Below, one piece after another: positions 24,291-33,066 of a DNA stretch of 54,491 nt. Positions within the stretch are counted from its first letter, which is position 1. Each line of letters starts with the position of its first letter. The notes under the pieces were generated by a model. The model ran no database searches. It saw nothing but the letters and a program-made list of their open reading frames with translations, and was not told the DNA's origin. This stretch comes from UMGS1889 sp900556055 (GTDB lineage: Bacteria > Bacillota > Clostridia > Oscillospirales > Ruminococcaceae), in NCBI GenBank assembly GCA_902463265.1, contig CABQEV010000015.1:1-54491 (forward strand), in the 5' to 3' direction. Both the position numbers and the translations under genes were made by a program.

Positions 24291-25331
24291 TTACGTCACC
24301 CCCGAAACAAATTCCGAAGGGCTGATGCCTGTTTTCTGCTTGAATACACGGCTGAAATATTCCGTGTCAGCAAAGCCCAGTGCCGCAGCGACTTCGTAGA
24401 CCTTCATGCTTTTATCCCGCAGAAGCATTTTTGCACGTTCTATTTTTACAAAGGTTATGTAGTCGATGAAATTAACGCCCGTTTCCTTTTTGAAGCAGGT
24501 ACTGAGATATTTTTTATTGACGAAAAATTCGTCTGCTATCGTCTGTAAATTTATCTCCTGCTCGATGTTGCTGATTATATATCCGCACATATTTTTTATG
24601 AGCGTATTCGATGTGTCTATGCTGAATTTGTTCATCTCATCAAAAAGCCTTTTCAGACTATCTCTTACTACTGCGAAAAGCTCATCGGACGAACCGTATT
24701 CGGAGGGTATCGCACATATCTCCGATACGGGAGCAAACTTCTTCATATACGGTCTTGAATGGAGAATGTTTCTTTCTATGTACGCCATCATATGCTTCAT
24801 CTCACCCGTTGCCGCAGACAGCGTGCATCCGCTTGCTTTGATATTGCTGAATACGGCATCTAGCAGCGAACTGTAATCCTCATTGTTCTCATCGGTCATG
24901 CGTATTATCTCAGCAGCCGAATCCTCCCAGAAGGCTGATGTTGACTGTATCGTGTTAAGATAATCGGCGGCTCTGTCAAGAACATCGGTTATTTTTTCGT
25001 TGTCTATGGGCTTTACTATGTAATCAAAAGCACCGTAAACTATCCCCTGCTTTGCATATGCAAAATCAGTGTATTCACTCAGAAGAATGACGCATTTGCA
25101 GAGCTTTTCCGTCTTTATCTCTTTAAGCAGTGCCATTCCGTCCATTATCGGCATTCGGATATCCGTGATGATTATATCGACCTTGCTGTTTTTAATGATA
25201 TCAAGAGCCTCTTCACCGTTCTGTGCCTCAAAGGATATCTGCATCTGATCGTTATGTGTTTTGAAATAGTCCAGTCTTTTTATTTTGCGTCTGAATACTT
25301 CTTTGTCATCTGCTATAAGTATATTGATCAT
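24291..25331 (-). CDS. AraC-type response regulator
   Basis: 346-aa response regulator. The receiver domain has acidic DD near residue 8, phosphorylated Asp in IIITDIRMPIMDG, Ser in VILLSEY and Lys in YIVKPID. A middle helical region of about 110 residues precedes two AraC helix-turn-helix motifs (ADEFFVNKKYLSTCFKKETGVNF and VAAALGFADTEYFSRVFKQKTGISPSEF). ATG at 25331 has AAAGGA 9-10 bases upstream and gives the family start MINILIADD. The frame is open for 28 more codons through a terminator hairpin, which is unlikely to be coding. It forms a two-component system with the kinase downstream. Confidence 0.92.
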   Translation of the reverse strand: MINILIADDKEVFRRKIKRLDYFKTHNDQMQISFEAQNGEEALDIIKNSKVDIIITDIRMPIMDGMALLKEIKTEKLCKCVILLSEYTDFAYAKQGIVYGAFDYIVKPIDNEKITDVLDRAADYLNTIQSTSAFWEDSAAEIIRMTDENNEDYSSLLDAVFSNIKASGCTLSAATGEMKHMMAYIERNILHSRPYMKKFAPVSEICAIPSEYGSSDELFAVVRDSLKRLFDEMNKFSIDTSNTLIKNMCGYIISNIEQEINLQTIADEFFVNKKYLSTCFKKETGVNFIDYITFVKIERAKMLLRDKSMKVYEVAAALGFADTEYFSRVFKQKTGISPSEFVSGVT

Positions 25332-25361
25332 AAAGCATTGTCCTTTCACATTATTTTTCGG

Positions 25362-25408
25362 CAAAAAAACGGAGATACGCCGATGTTTTCCAAGGGCATA
25401 TCTCCGTT
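25362..25408 (-). terminator. intrinsic terminator 30 bases upstream of response regulator gene
   Basis: On the minus strand AACGGAGATATGCC and GGCGTATCTCCGTT form a 14-bp stem (one G-U) with a 13-base loop, followed by seven T's. It ends the urt operon, but only 30 bases remain before the response regulator start. TATAAT with an extended TG (25420-25425) is just upstream of the hairpin, so a transcript beginning there would start with this terminator. Confidence 0.8.
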
Positions 25409-25569
25409 GATACAATCAGATTATATCATAACGGGCAGAATATTGCTACAATTTTTATAAAACGCTTTATGAATTTTCTGAACAGACTTATTGCACGTTT
25501 CATTCATAATCACATCTATTTTATGTATTTTGAACACAATTATGATTGAACCCAATTGATTTCTTTCAT

Positions 25570-26271
25570 TTATACCGACAGGAAGTGAGATACATAGCTG
25601 TCATCGGCTATCTGTTCCTTTGTAAGATCGGCGATTATCATGCCCTTGTCCATTACATACGCACGCTGACTGACCTGCTGGATAAGCCCGAGATGCTGCT
25701 CGATCATAAGCACCGTCAGTCCGAGATCACTGCTTATCTGCTCAATGATCTCGCCCATCTTGTAAACAATGTTCGGCTGAACGCCCTCGCTCGGCTCATC
25801 AAGAAGGATTATCTCAGGCTTGTTGACCAGGACCCTGCCGATAGAAAGCATAGCCTGCTCTCCGCCCGACATAGTTCCCGCCTTCTGACTGCGCCGTTCC
25901 GCAAGTCTTGGAAAATAGTCATATATCCTGTCATACGCTTCCTCACGCTCTTTTTTGTTTATCAGCGCACCTATCTTCAGATTTTCCTGAACGGTAAGAT
26001 CGGGGAAAACACCGTGTCCCTGAGGGACATATGCTATCCCGCTGACAGCACGCTTATACGCAGGCCATTTTGATATGTCGCAGCCGTCACGGAAAAGTAT
26101 AGTTCCGCTTTTTACCGGCAGTATGCCTATAAGCGTCTTTACGAATGTGGATTTGCCGACTCCGTTTCTGCCGATTATGGATACGATCTCTCCCTTTCCG
26201 ACCTCTATGCTTGCGCCGTTAAGTATCTGCACCTTGCCGTATCCCGAACAAAGATCATTGACCTTCAGCAT
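25570..26271 (-). CDS. urtE: UrtE-type urea ABC transporter ATPase
   Basis: 233-aa ATPase of the LivF/UrtE kind. Walker A is GRNGVGKSTFVKTLIG, signature GTMSGGEQAMLSIGRVL and Walker B IILLDEPSEGVQPNIV; the EGVQPNIV ending is more typical of UrtE than of LivF. The Q-loop is YVPQGHGVFPDLTV. It energises uptake together with UrtD. It begins 9 bases after urtD, with GAGGTG before ATG, and is the last gene of the operon. Confidence 0.88.
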   Translation of the reverse strand: MLKVNDLCSGYGKVQILNGASIEVGKGEIVSIIGRNGVGKSTFVKTLIGILPVKSGTILFRDGCDISKWPAYKRAVSGIAYVPQGHGVFPDLTVQENLKIGALINKKEREEAYDRIYDYFPRLAERRSQKAGTMSGGEQAMLSIGRVLVNKPEIILLDEPSEGVQPNIVYKMGEIIEQISSDLGLTVLMIEQHLGLIQQVSQRAYVMDKGMIIADLTKEQIADDSYVSHFLSV

Positions 26272-26280
26272 AAAAGCACC

Positions 26281-27024
26281 TCACTTTCCCGCTTCTTTTC
26301 CGAGGTATATCTCAACGACTTCATCATTGTTCAGTATGTCGTCAAGAGTTCCCTCAGCAAATTTTCTTCCGTGATGCAGAACAGTCACCTGCTGAGCAAT
26401 GCTGCGGACGAAATTCATGTCATGCTCAATAAAAAGTATCGTCATTCCCTGTTTGTTGAGATCCTTTACAAGCTCCGCAGTGAATTCCGTTTCCTCGGGG
26501 CCCAGACCTGCGGCAGGCTCGTCCAGAAACAGTATGCTCGGCTTGCTTGCAAGTGCCATAGCGATCTCCAGCCACTGCTGCTGACCGTGTGACATATTCT
26601 TCACAAGCGGATTTCCGAGCGTGTCGATCTTCATAAGCTTTGTCAGACGCTCTATCTCAGATCTCAGCTCATGCTTCGGAACATAGTTCTGAGCTGCGAT
26701 CACCATATTGTCGTACATGGTCATTTCGGGATAAACTCCGGGAACCTGCATTTTTATTGCGATGCCGTTTGAAACGACCTTGTTTGATCTCATTCCCGTG
26801 ATGTCCCTGCCGTTCAGAGTAACTCTTCCCGATGTCGGCGGATATACGCCAGTAATGATCTTGAGGACAGTTGTTTTGCCCGCTCCGTTCGGTCCGATAA
26901 GGCAGTGTATATCGCCCTTTCTGACCGTCAGATTAAAATTGGTCAGAGCCGTTATTCCTCCGAAGGTTTTTGCGAGATTTTTTACTTCAAGAACAACAGG
27001 TCTGCTGTCATTTGCATCAGTCAT
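26281..27024 (-). CDS. urtD: UrtD-type urea ABC transporter ATPase
   Basis: 247-aa ATPase of the LivG/UrtD kind. Walker A is GPNGAGKTTVLKIITG, signature MSHGQQQWLEIAMALAS and Walker B ILFLDEPAAGLGPEET; the HGQQQWLEI signature is the UrtD variant. AAGGAGG precedes the ATG. Upstream, the inverted-repeat element at 27049-27152 separates it from urtC, so its expression may depend on read-through or on a promoter supplied by the element. Confidence 0.88.
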   Translation of the reverse strand: MTDANDSRPVVLEVKNLAKTFGGITALTNFNLTVRKGDIHCLIGPNGAGKTTVLKIITGVYPPTSGRVTLNGRDITGMRSNKVVSNGIAIKMQVPGVYPEMTMYDNMVIAAQNYVPKHELRSEIERLTKLMKIDTLGNPLVKNMSHGQQQWLEIAMALASKPSILFLDEPAAGLGPEETEFTAELVKDLNKQGMTILFIEHDMNFVRSIAQQVTVLHHGRKFAEGTLDDILNNDEVVEIYLGKEAGK

Positions 27025-27048
27025 AAAGCCTGCCTCCTTTTTGATTTA

Positions 27049-27152
27049 TAATAAAAACCATTAGAATTATGGAGAAGAAATTGCCGAAAAAGCTTTGATA
27101 TATGCGGTTTTGCGGCGAGAGATTCCCATAACTCAATGGGTTTTTAGTATTA
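27049..27152. mobile_element. MITE-like inverted-repeat element, copy 2, between urtC and urtD
   Basis: 104-bp element nearly identical to 11832-11936 (roughly 90 percent by eye), with the same imperfect terminal repeats. Its last three bases (27150-27152) are the urtC stop codon. It carries no ORF. It interrupts an operon whose genes are otherwise 2-80 bases apart. Confidence 0.82.
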
Positions 27153-28190
27153 TTCAGCCGTTTCGGGGACATTGTTTTTCGGAGCGAACAGCTTTGCTAT
27201 TCTGTCGTCAATAAATCCGAAAAGTGCCTTGAACAGTCCCTGCGGGATAAAGAGAAGCACCAGCACAAGTGCGATTCCAAGGATCAGCAGTGAATATTCG
27301 CTGCCCGAACCCGTGAGCTTGTTGTTTGCGAAATAATATAGGAAACCGAAAAGCATCGCTGCCGTCGGACTCTTTCTTCCGCCCGATGCTACGATTATAA
27401 CTGGAATAGTCGCCTGAGTAACGCTCATCGAGTTAGGTGCGACATATCCGCCCCATGCTGCGTAAAGCACGCCTGCAAGTGCTGCGATAGCACCGCCGAT
27501 CGCAAAAACTATCATCTGGATCTTCGGCACATCATATCCGAAAAGGCTGCTTCGCTCTCGGTTTTCCCTTACCGCAAAAAGCGTATAGCCTGCCTTCGAC
27601 CGTTCAACTATTTTGAATATCAGAAGACACGCAAAAAGAATTATTGCCGAAAGATAATATCCCGAAAATCCGCCGATCTTATATGAACCGATGTACAGCG
27701 GGGATATGCCGTTCATGCCGTTGTATCCGCCGAGAAAAACCTTTCCGACGTGCCATTCCGAGCCTGCCGTCTGACCGAAAAACGTTGACAGCGCAAGCGT
27801 CACGCACTGAGTAAGTATTCCGACGAACACATCATTTACGCCGCCGTAAAACATGAAATAGCCGAGTATAAGTGCTATCAGTCCGACTGCCGCTACGGAT
27901 ACAAGAAGTATGAGCGGAGTCAGCGCATGGTTTTCGACATTTCCCGAGATCATACCGTAAATATATGCTCCGAGGCCGTAGAATGCAGCCTGACCGAAGC
28001 TGAATGTTCCGCAGTATCCCCAGATAAGCACGATGCTCATGCAAAGAAGGATACTGTTAAAGAAGTTCGTGTAAACCTGTACCTTATATGCCGAAACAAA
28101 CGCAGGGAAGATCATCACGAATGCGAACATCAGCACGGCGATTATATTTTCCGAACTGAATTTAAATCTGCCCTTCAGCAAATCTTTCAT
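27150..28190 (-). CDS. urtC: UrtC-type urea ABC transporter permease
   Basis: 346-aa membrane permease of the LivM/UrtC family with about ten hydrophobic helices. Typical segments include WGYCGTFSFGQAAFYGLGAYIYG, ENRERSSLFGYDVPKIQMIVFAIGGAIAALAGVLYAAWGGYVAP and a C-terminal LFIPQGLFKALFG. It pairs with UrtB. ATG at 28190 has AAAGGAGG 9 bases upstream; ATG at 28196 is too close. The start is 3 bases after urtB. The stop codon TAA coincides with the edge of the inverted-repeat element, so the insertion may have set the present C terminus. Confidence 0.9.
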   Translation of the reverse strand: MKDLLKGRFKFSSENIIAVLMFAFVMIFPAFVSAYKVQVYTNFFNSILLCMSIVLIWGYCGTFSFGQAAFYGLGAYIYGMISGNVENHALTPLILLVSVAAVGLIALILGYFMFYGGVNDVFVGILTQCVTLALSTFFGQTAGSEWHVGKVFLGGYNGMNGISPLYIGSYKIGGFSGYYLSAIILFACLLIFKIVERSKAGYTLFAVRENRERSSLFGYDVPKIQMIVFAIGGAIAALAGVLYAAWGGYVAPNSMSVTQATIPVIIVASGGRKSPTAAMLFGFLYYFANNKLTGSGSEYSLLILGIALVLVLLFIPQGLFKALFGFIDDRIAKLFAPKNNVPETAE

Positions 28191-28192
28191 AG

Positions 28193-29068
28193 TCATCGGC
28201 CTCCTTTTCTGATTTTTTCAACAAGACCCGAAAAGCCGAGAGGAAATACTCTGATGCATACGATAGCTGCGGCAAGCATTGCTATCCTTCCCATGAACTG
28301 TCCCGCTTCAAGGGAAACAACGCTGTTTACAATTCCGAGCGATGCGCCCGAAAGAACCGTTCCGACAAGCGGATTTGCACCGCCGACAACGACCGTTGTG
28401 AATGCCTGTATGCTGAAGCTCTGTCCCATTGACGGAGATACCGCCATAAGCGGAGCATAAAGCGCGCCGGTCAGACCCGCAACGCCTGCACCCACTGCAA
28501 ATGTCGCCGAATATTCAAAGTTCGTGTTGATGCCGAGGCTCTTTGCGACCTCTGCATTCTGCATGGTAGCTCTCGAATATAACCCGAATTTCGTGTGCAT
28601 AAAGAGAAAGTAAAATCCCGCAAGAAGAAGTGCCGCTATGCCGACAAGCACTATTCTGTAAACCGAGAAACGGCTCTCGCCGATCGTGAACGAACCCAGA
28701 GGAACCGATACCGACGGAAGAGAGGTTCCGAAAATGATCTGAACTATCTGCGTGACCGCAAGGCTTATTCCCCATGTTACAACGATCGAATCAAGCGGAC
28801 GGGAATACAGCCTGCATATTATGAGCCTGTCCATCACAACGCCGAAAGCAGCAACAAATATCACCGCCAGAACAACGCTCAGAATGAAAGGAACTCCGTG
28901 ATTGCATGCGATAGTGAATACATAAGCGCCAAGCATTATGAACTCGCCGTGAGCCATGTTGATAATGTTCATCATTCCGAAAACTACTGCAAGTCCCATA
29001 GCAGCAAGTATCAGAAAGCTGAAGCTGTCGAAGAATTGATACAGGTAATTGAAGATAGTTTCGCCCAT
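28193..29068 (-). CDS. urtB: UrtB-type urea ABC transporter permease
   Basis: 291-aa membrane permease of the LivH/UrtB family, about eight helices. It shows MNIINMAHGEFIMLGAYV, the classical LivH signature, and TVVVGGANPLVGTVLSGASLG, and the C terminus EKIRKGGR. The SFTIGESRFSVYRI loop resembles UrtB. Start ATG 29068 follows AAGGAAGG; upstream ATG in the frame lacks a site. Lies 78 bases after urtA. Confidence 0.9.
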   Translation of the reverse strand: MGETIFNYLYQFFDSFSFLILAAMGLAVVFGMMNIINMAHGEFIMLGAYVFTIACNHGVPFILSVVLAVIFVAAFGVVMDRLIICRLYSRPLDSIVVTWGISLAVTQIVQIIFGTSLPSVSVPLGSFTIGESRFSVYRIVLVGIAALLLAGFYFLFMHTKFGLYSRATMQNAEVAKSLGINTNFEYSATFAVGAGVAGLTGALYAPLMAVSPSMGQSFSIQAFTTVVVGGANPLVGTVLSGASLGIVNSVVSLEAGQFMGRIAMLAAAIVCIRVFPLGFSGLVEKIRKGGR

Positions 29069-29146
29069 TATGGTCACCTTCCTTAAAAGCAGCGGCAACA
29101 CGGCTTTTTATTGTCAGCCGCATTGCCGCATTCTGATATGACCTTA

Positions 29147-30430
29147 TCAGTCATTGATAGGTTCAAACTGGGTATTGGGTGCGCCCTTGCCGAGTTCAGC
29201 AAGATTTACGCCCTTTGTTCCTGAGATATAATTTGAACGGATACCGGTGAAGGTCTTGATAGGATTCATAACATTGTTTTCATCGACTCTGAAGAGAACA
29301 ACGTCCCTTGTTGTATGATGGTCATCACCGTTCAGAACGACCTTTCCGCTGGGAGCATCGAATGTGATACCGCTTTCAAGTGCGGAAATAACAGCCTCAG
29401 TCTCGGTCGTGCCTGCCTTTTCAACGCCCTCCTTGTAGAGATAAAGGCTTGTGTATGCGCCTTCGGGAGTAATTCCTACGTATGGCACTTCAGACTCGCT
29501 GAATTTTTCTCTGAATTTCGTTGTGAATTCCTTTGCGGGATCGGTCTGGACTTCCTCCGTATAATCGCCGATAACATAAACATTTTCCATGATCGGTGCA
29601 GCGAACTTCTTGTGGTCATATGTGTTTACGCAGGCAACAGAGGTTGCGATGGGAGTTCCGACAATGCCTTCATTATGCCACTGCTCATAGAACGATGCCT
29701 GATCGCCTACAAGGAATGAGATGATAACATCAGGCTTTGCAGCACTGACATTAGCGATAGTTGATGCAAACTGCGAAACGTCCATAGGAATATATTCCTC
29801 ACCCACAACCGTTCCTCCGTTTGCTTCGATAGCCTTTTCAGCCCATTGTGTGCTTATCTGACCGAAGTTGTAATCCGCAGCAAGAATGTAGCATTTCGCA
29901 TTAGGATACATATCATCTCCGAGAAGATATTCGATCATAGGATCTATCTGCTGTTCGGGGATAAGTCCCGTACAGAACGTATAATGCGAAGCAACGCCGC
30001 CCTCATACTGAACATCATAGAAATAGATCTTCTCATTTTCCTCCATTATAGGTCTGATAGCCTCTCTGGATGCACTTGTTACGCCGCCGAAAACAACATC
30101 AACATTATCCTCAAGGCAGACCTTTCTTGCCATTTCCTGATAAACATTGTTATCGCCCTTGCAGTCATATGTAACAAATTCGATCTGCTTTCCGTTTATT
30201 CCGCCGCTGCTGTTTATCTCATCCGCAGCGAGCTTATATCCCGATGTAACTCCTATTCCGTAATCTGCAAGACTGCCTGTAAGATCTGTAAGAACGCCGA
30301 CTCTGATAGTATCGGAGCCTGAATCACTTCCCGATGACGAACCGCAGGCGGTCATTCCGAATGCGATCGACATTGCTGCGGAAAGGCAAAGACCTGCTTT
30401 CAGGATTTTTCTGAGCTTTTCATTTTTCAT
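29147..30430 (-). CDS. urtA: UrtA-type urea/short-chain amide-binding lipoprotein
   Basis: 427-aa substrate-binding lipoprotein, family Peripla_BP_5. Signal peptide with lipobox FGMTACG (Cys near residue 29). The body has GVLTDLTGSLADYGIGVTSGYKLAADEINSSGGINGK and the UrtA-type segments CHNEGIVGTP-like QWHNEGIVGTPIATSV, GDYTEEVQTDPAKEF and HHTTRDVVLFRVDENN, as in urea/short-chain amide receptors. Start ATG 30430 has GGAGG 8 bases upstream; the ATG at 30445 is upstream of that site. First gene of urtABCDE. The promoter is at 30484-30512. Confidence 0.9.
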   Translation of the reverse strand: MKNEKLRKILKAGLCLSAAMSIAFGMTACGSSSGSDSGSDTIRVGVLTDLTGSLADYGIGVTSGYKLAADEINSSGGINGKQIEFVTYDCKGDNNVYQEMARKVCLEDNVDVVFGGVTSASREAIRPIMEENEKIYFYDVQYEGGVASHYTFCTGLIPEQQIDPMIEYLLGDDMYPNAKCYILAADYNFGQISTQWAEKAIEANGGTVVGEEYIPMDVSQFASTIANVSAAKPDVIISFLVGDQASFYEQWHNEGIVGTPIATSVACVNTYDHKKFAAPIMENVYVIGDYTEEVQTDPAKEFTTKFREKFSESEVPYVGITPEGAYTSLYLYKEGVEKAGTTETEAVISALESGITFDAPSGKVVLNGDDHHTTRDVVLFRVDENNVMNPIKTFTGIRSNYISGTKGVNLAELGKGAPNTQFEPIND

Positions 30431-30483
30431 AACATTCTCCTCCATTTTCTTTACAGTACCGGTTTGCAGTTAAAACAAACCTT

Positions 30484-30512
30484 ATTATAAACAAATGCAA
30501 AATGCATTGGTT
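30484..30512 (-). promoter_or_regulatory. urtABCDE promoter with AATGCA-N3-TGCATT palindrome
   Basis: TATAAT at 30484-30489 on the minus strand. A perfect inverted repeat, AATGCA AAA TGCATT (30494-30508), fills the spacer and reaches the -35 region, whose consensus match is poor. A regulator binding here could repress, or could replace -35 contacts. The binder is unknown. Confidence 0.6.
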
Positions 30513-30513
30513 T

Positions 30514-31164
30514 TCAGCTTTTATCGGATCTTCCCTTCAGCTTTTCATTGACGGCATTGCTGATGATATTCACACAGCCCTCTATGCCAAGTGATTCACT
30601 GTTAAGACAGAGATCGTAATTCAGCGGATCTCCCCATTCGCCGCCCGTGAAGTATCTGTAAAAGTCAGCACGGTATTTGTTTGTCCTTGCAATGAGCCGC
30701 TGTGCTTCCTTGTGGGTTATGCAGTTGCGGTCCATGATATTTTCGATGCAGTATTCCTCCGATGCAACGATGCTTACACGAAGCACATCGGAAAACTCGC
30801 TCAGTATATAGCTTCCCGCCCGCCCCACAACTACAAAAGGCTCACCCGAATTGTACATATCTCTGAGGACCTTGCTCTGATATTCAAACATATTCTCCTG
30901 AGTAAGATAATCCTCATGTCCCGGGGAATAAACCTCCCCTTTGTATGCACCTGTGCTTCTTCTCAGGATCCTTCGGTTCAGCTTTTCATCGGTGATCGAA
31001 AACAGCGCTTCATTTATGCCGCTTTCTGTCGATGCGATCTCAAGCAGTTCCTTGTCAACAAACCTTATATTAAGCTTCTGCGCAAGTCTGCGTGCGATCT
31101 CGCCGCCGTCGCTTCCGAGAGTTCGTGCTATTGTTATTACATATGTAAACGCCATATCCTTCAT
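30514..31164 (-). CDS. cytidylate kinase-like family protein
   Basis: About 216 aa, of the 'cytidylate kinase-like' family common in clostridia: VITIARTLGSDGGEIARRLAQKLNIRFVDKELLEIA at the start, a nucleotide-binding loop that replaces GxxGxGKS by ARTLGSDGGEI, and RVSIVASEEYCIENIMDRN plus HKEAQRLIARTNKYRADFYRYFTG in the C-terminal half. The true Cmk motifs are weak, so it should not be called Cmk; the substrate is unknown. The first codon is uncertain: ATG at 31164 or 31155 gives the family N terminus; the frame is open 30 codons further. Single gene between the urt promoter and putP. Confidence 0.75.
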   Translation of the reverse strand: MKDMAFTYVITIARTLGSDGGEIARRLAQKLNIRFVDKELLEIASTESGINEALFSITDEKLNRRILRRSTGAYKGEVYSPGHEDYLTQENMFEYQSKVLRDMYNSGEPFVVVGRAGSYILSEFSDVLRVSIVASEEYCIENIMDRNCITHKEAQRLIARTNKYRADFYRYFTGGEWGDPLNYDLCLNSESLGIEGCVNIISNAVNEKLKGRSDKS

Positions 31165-31325
31165 ATCCTGCAAATGTCCTCTGCGGGATATGCACTCCTT
31201 TCTGTTTGATTTTCCGAAGATCCCGTTCGGTATGATTATATTATAATCCATCATGGGATTTTTACCATGAAAAAAATACCTTTTATTCCCCGAAAAAAAC
31301 CTTGAATGATGTTTGTGACATAAAA

Positions 31326-31363
31326 ATACAGCCGATGCAGTCTATCTGCTGCACCGGCTGTAT
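31326..31363 (-). terminator. intrinsic terminator after putP
   Basis: ATACAGCCG/CGGCTGTAT stem extended by TGCAG/CTGCA after one mismatch (31326-31340 / 31349-31363); T's follow on the minus strand (31320-31325). Confidence 0.85.
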
Positions 31364-31385
31364 ACTATAAAATTCAATATAAGGA

Positions 31386-32927
31386 TCAGTTTTCATCTGC
31401 CTTTGCAAGTTCAAACATCTCCTGTACCTCCTGAGACGGTTCCTTGTCGGCAAGGGAGATAAACACCGTCAGAAGTACGGAAACAAGCACTCCCGGAATG
31501 ATGGAATACAGGCTGTCCAGGGCGGGAATGAAATGAGGAAGAATGTATTCCCAGACGATAACGGTTCCTGCGCCGCCGATGATCCCCGCAACTGTACCCT
31601 TGAGCGTAAGTCGCTTCCAGTAAAGCGAAAGCACTATTGCAGGACCGAATGCGGCACCGAAGCCTGCCCATGCATTTGATACTATTCCCATGATTGAATC
31701 ATTGGGATTGAGCGCAAGAATGCAGGCAATAACGGAAACAAGCATAACTGCGCCGCGGCTTATCCACATAAGCTTCTTTTCGGAGGTTTCCTTCTTTACA
31801 ACAATAGTATAGAAATCATTTACAACTGCGGATGCTGTAACCAGCAGCTGGCTGTCAGCCGTACTCATGATAGACGCAAGAACAGCAGAGAGGAAAATTC
31901 CTCCGAGGAATGACGGGAACAGCTTCTTTACTGTTGTGATGAAGATAAGCTCCATCTCAGACGAGCTGAGAACTATGCTCTGCGAATCGAGATATGCTCT
32001 TCCGACGATGCCTATGAGAACAGCGGCAGTCAGTGAGATAAGCACCCATACGATAGCGATTACCGCAGATTTCTTAACGCTCTTTGTGTCCTTGATAGCC
32101 ATAAATCTTACAAGGATATGCGGCATTCCGAAGTAGCCGAATGCCCATGCAAGATTGCTTATGATATCTACAGGACGCATTCCCGAGAACATTGACATAT
32201 ATCCGCTCGTGTCTGAACCCTCGGAAACTATCTTGGGGATATTGTGAAGCATCTCATAAGAGAAGTTCGGAGTGGAATTGATAAGTGCGATAGGAAGCGC
32301 AACGATAGTTATTACCATCAGCATACCCTGAATGAAGTCAGTCCACGCAACGGCATTGAATCCGCCGAAAAGCGTGTAGGTAATGATGATGAGTGCGGAG
32401 ATTATGACCGCTGCCTTTGTGTATGTTTCATTTGTGGGGTCGATGTTGAACACTACCTGGAAAAGCTTTCCGCCCGAAACAAACGCAGATGTTGTATATA
32501 CCAGGAAGAAAACGAAAATTACGAGAGCACATACCATTCTTACAGCCGGGCTGCTCGTTTTAAATCTGTTCTGAAGATACTGCGGGATAGTGATAGAATC
32601 TCCGCACACCTCTGTAAATCTTCTGAGCGGCTTTGCGACGAATGCCCAGTTGAGGATAGTTCCTATCGCAAGTCCGATAGCTATCCAATAGTTTCCCATA
32701 CCTGTTGCGTAGGCAGCTCCGGGAAGTCCCATAAGCAGCCATCCGCTCATGTCAGATGCCTGCGCCGACATAGCAGTTACCCAACTGTTAAGTCCTCGTC
32801 CGGCAAGGAAATAGTCGCTCATTTTCTTTGATTTCTTTGTAAAGTAGAATCCTATACCAAGCATTGCTGCAAGATATATCAGAAATGCCGCAAGAACGGG
32901 CATATCTGCATTTGCAAAAAATCCCAT
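31386..32927 (-). CDS. putP: PutP sodium/proline symporter
   Basis: 513-aa sodium:solute symporter of the PutP type (E. coli PutP 502 aa), about thirteen helices. Diagnostic segments: YFLAGRGLNSWVTAMSAQASDMSGWLLMGLPGAAY near the N terminus, GGFNAVAWTDFIQGMLM in the middle and SAVLASIMSTADSQLLVTASAVVNDFY, which carries the sodium-site Ser/Thr residues. ATG at 32927 has AAAGGAT 8-9 bases upstream; an upstream open extension to 32966 is not needed. Single-gene unit ended by a strong terminator. A loose inverted repeat (TTAACATA / TGTGTTAA) lies upstream near 33010-33040. Confidence 0.93.
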   Translation of the reverse strand: MGFFANADMPVLAAFLIYLAAMLGIGFYFTKKSKKMSDYFLAGRGLNSWVTAMSAQASDMSGWLLMGLPGAAYATGMGNYWIAIGLAIGTILNWAFVAKPLRRFTEVCGDSITIPQYLQNRFKTSSPAVRMVCALVIFVFFLVYTTSAFVSGGKLFQVVFNIDPTNETYTKAAVIISALIIITYTLFGGFNAVAWTDFIQGMLMVITIVALPIALINSTPNFSYEMLHNIPKIVSEGSDTSGYMSMFSGMRPVDIISNLAWAFGYFGMPHILVRFMAIKDTKSVKKSAVIAIVWVLISLTAAVLIGIVGRAYLDSQSIVLSSSEMELIFITTVKKLFPSFLGGIFLSAVLASIMSTADSQLLVTASAVVNDFYTIVVKKETSEKKLMWISRGAVMLVSVIACILALNPNDSIMGIVSNAWAGFGAAFGPAIVLSLYWKRLTLKGTVAGIIGGAGTVIVWEYILPHFIPALDSLYSIIPGVLVSVLLTVFISLADKEPSQEVQEMFELAKADEN

Positions 32928-33066
32928 AGACCCAATCCTTTCATATTTGAAGCTCTGTATCTCCAAAAATATTTTCGCAGATACACATACAGTAGTTATT
33001 TTAACACATTAAAGTCCGTCATATGTTAAGATTAGGTAAATATTTCATATATGCAGTTACAGCTTG

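Noticed and set aside
30514..31254. True cytidylate kinase (Cmk)
   Set aside because: The phosphate loop and the CMP-binding motifs do not match Cmk; it fits the separate cytidylate kinase-like family.
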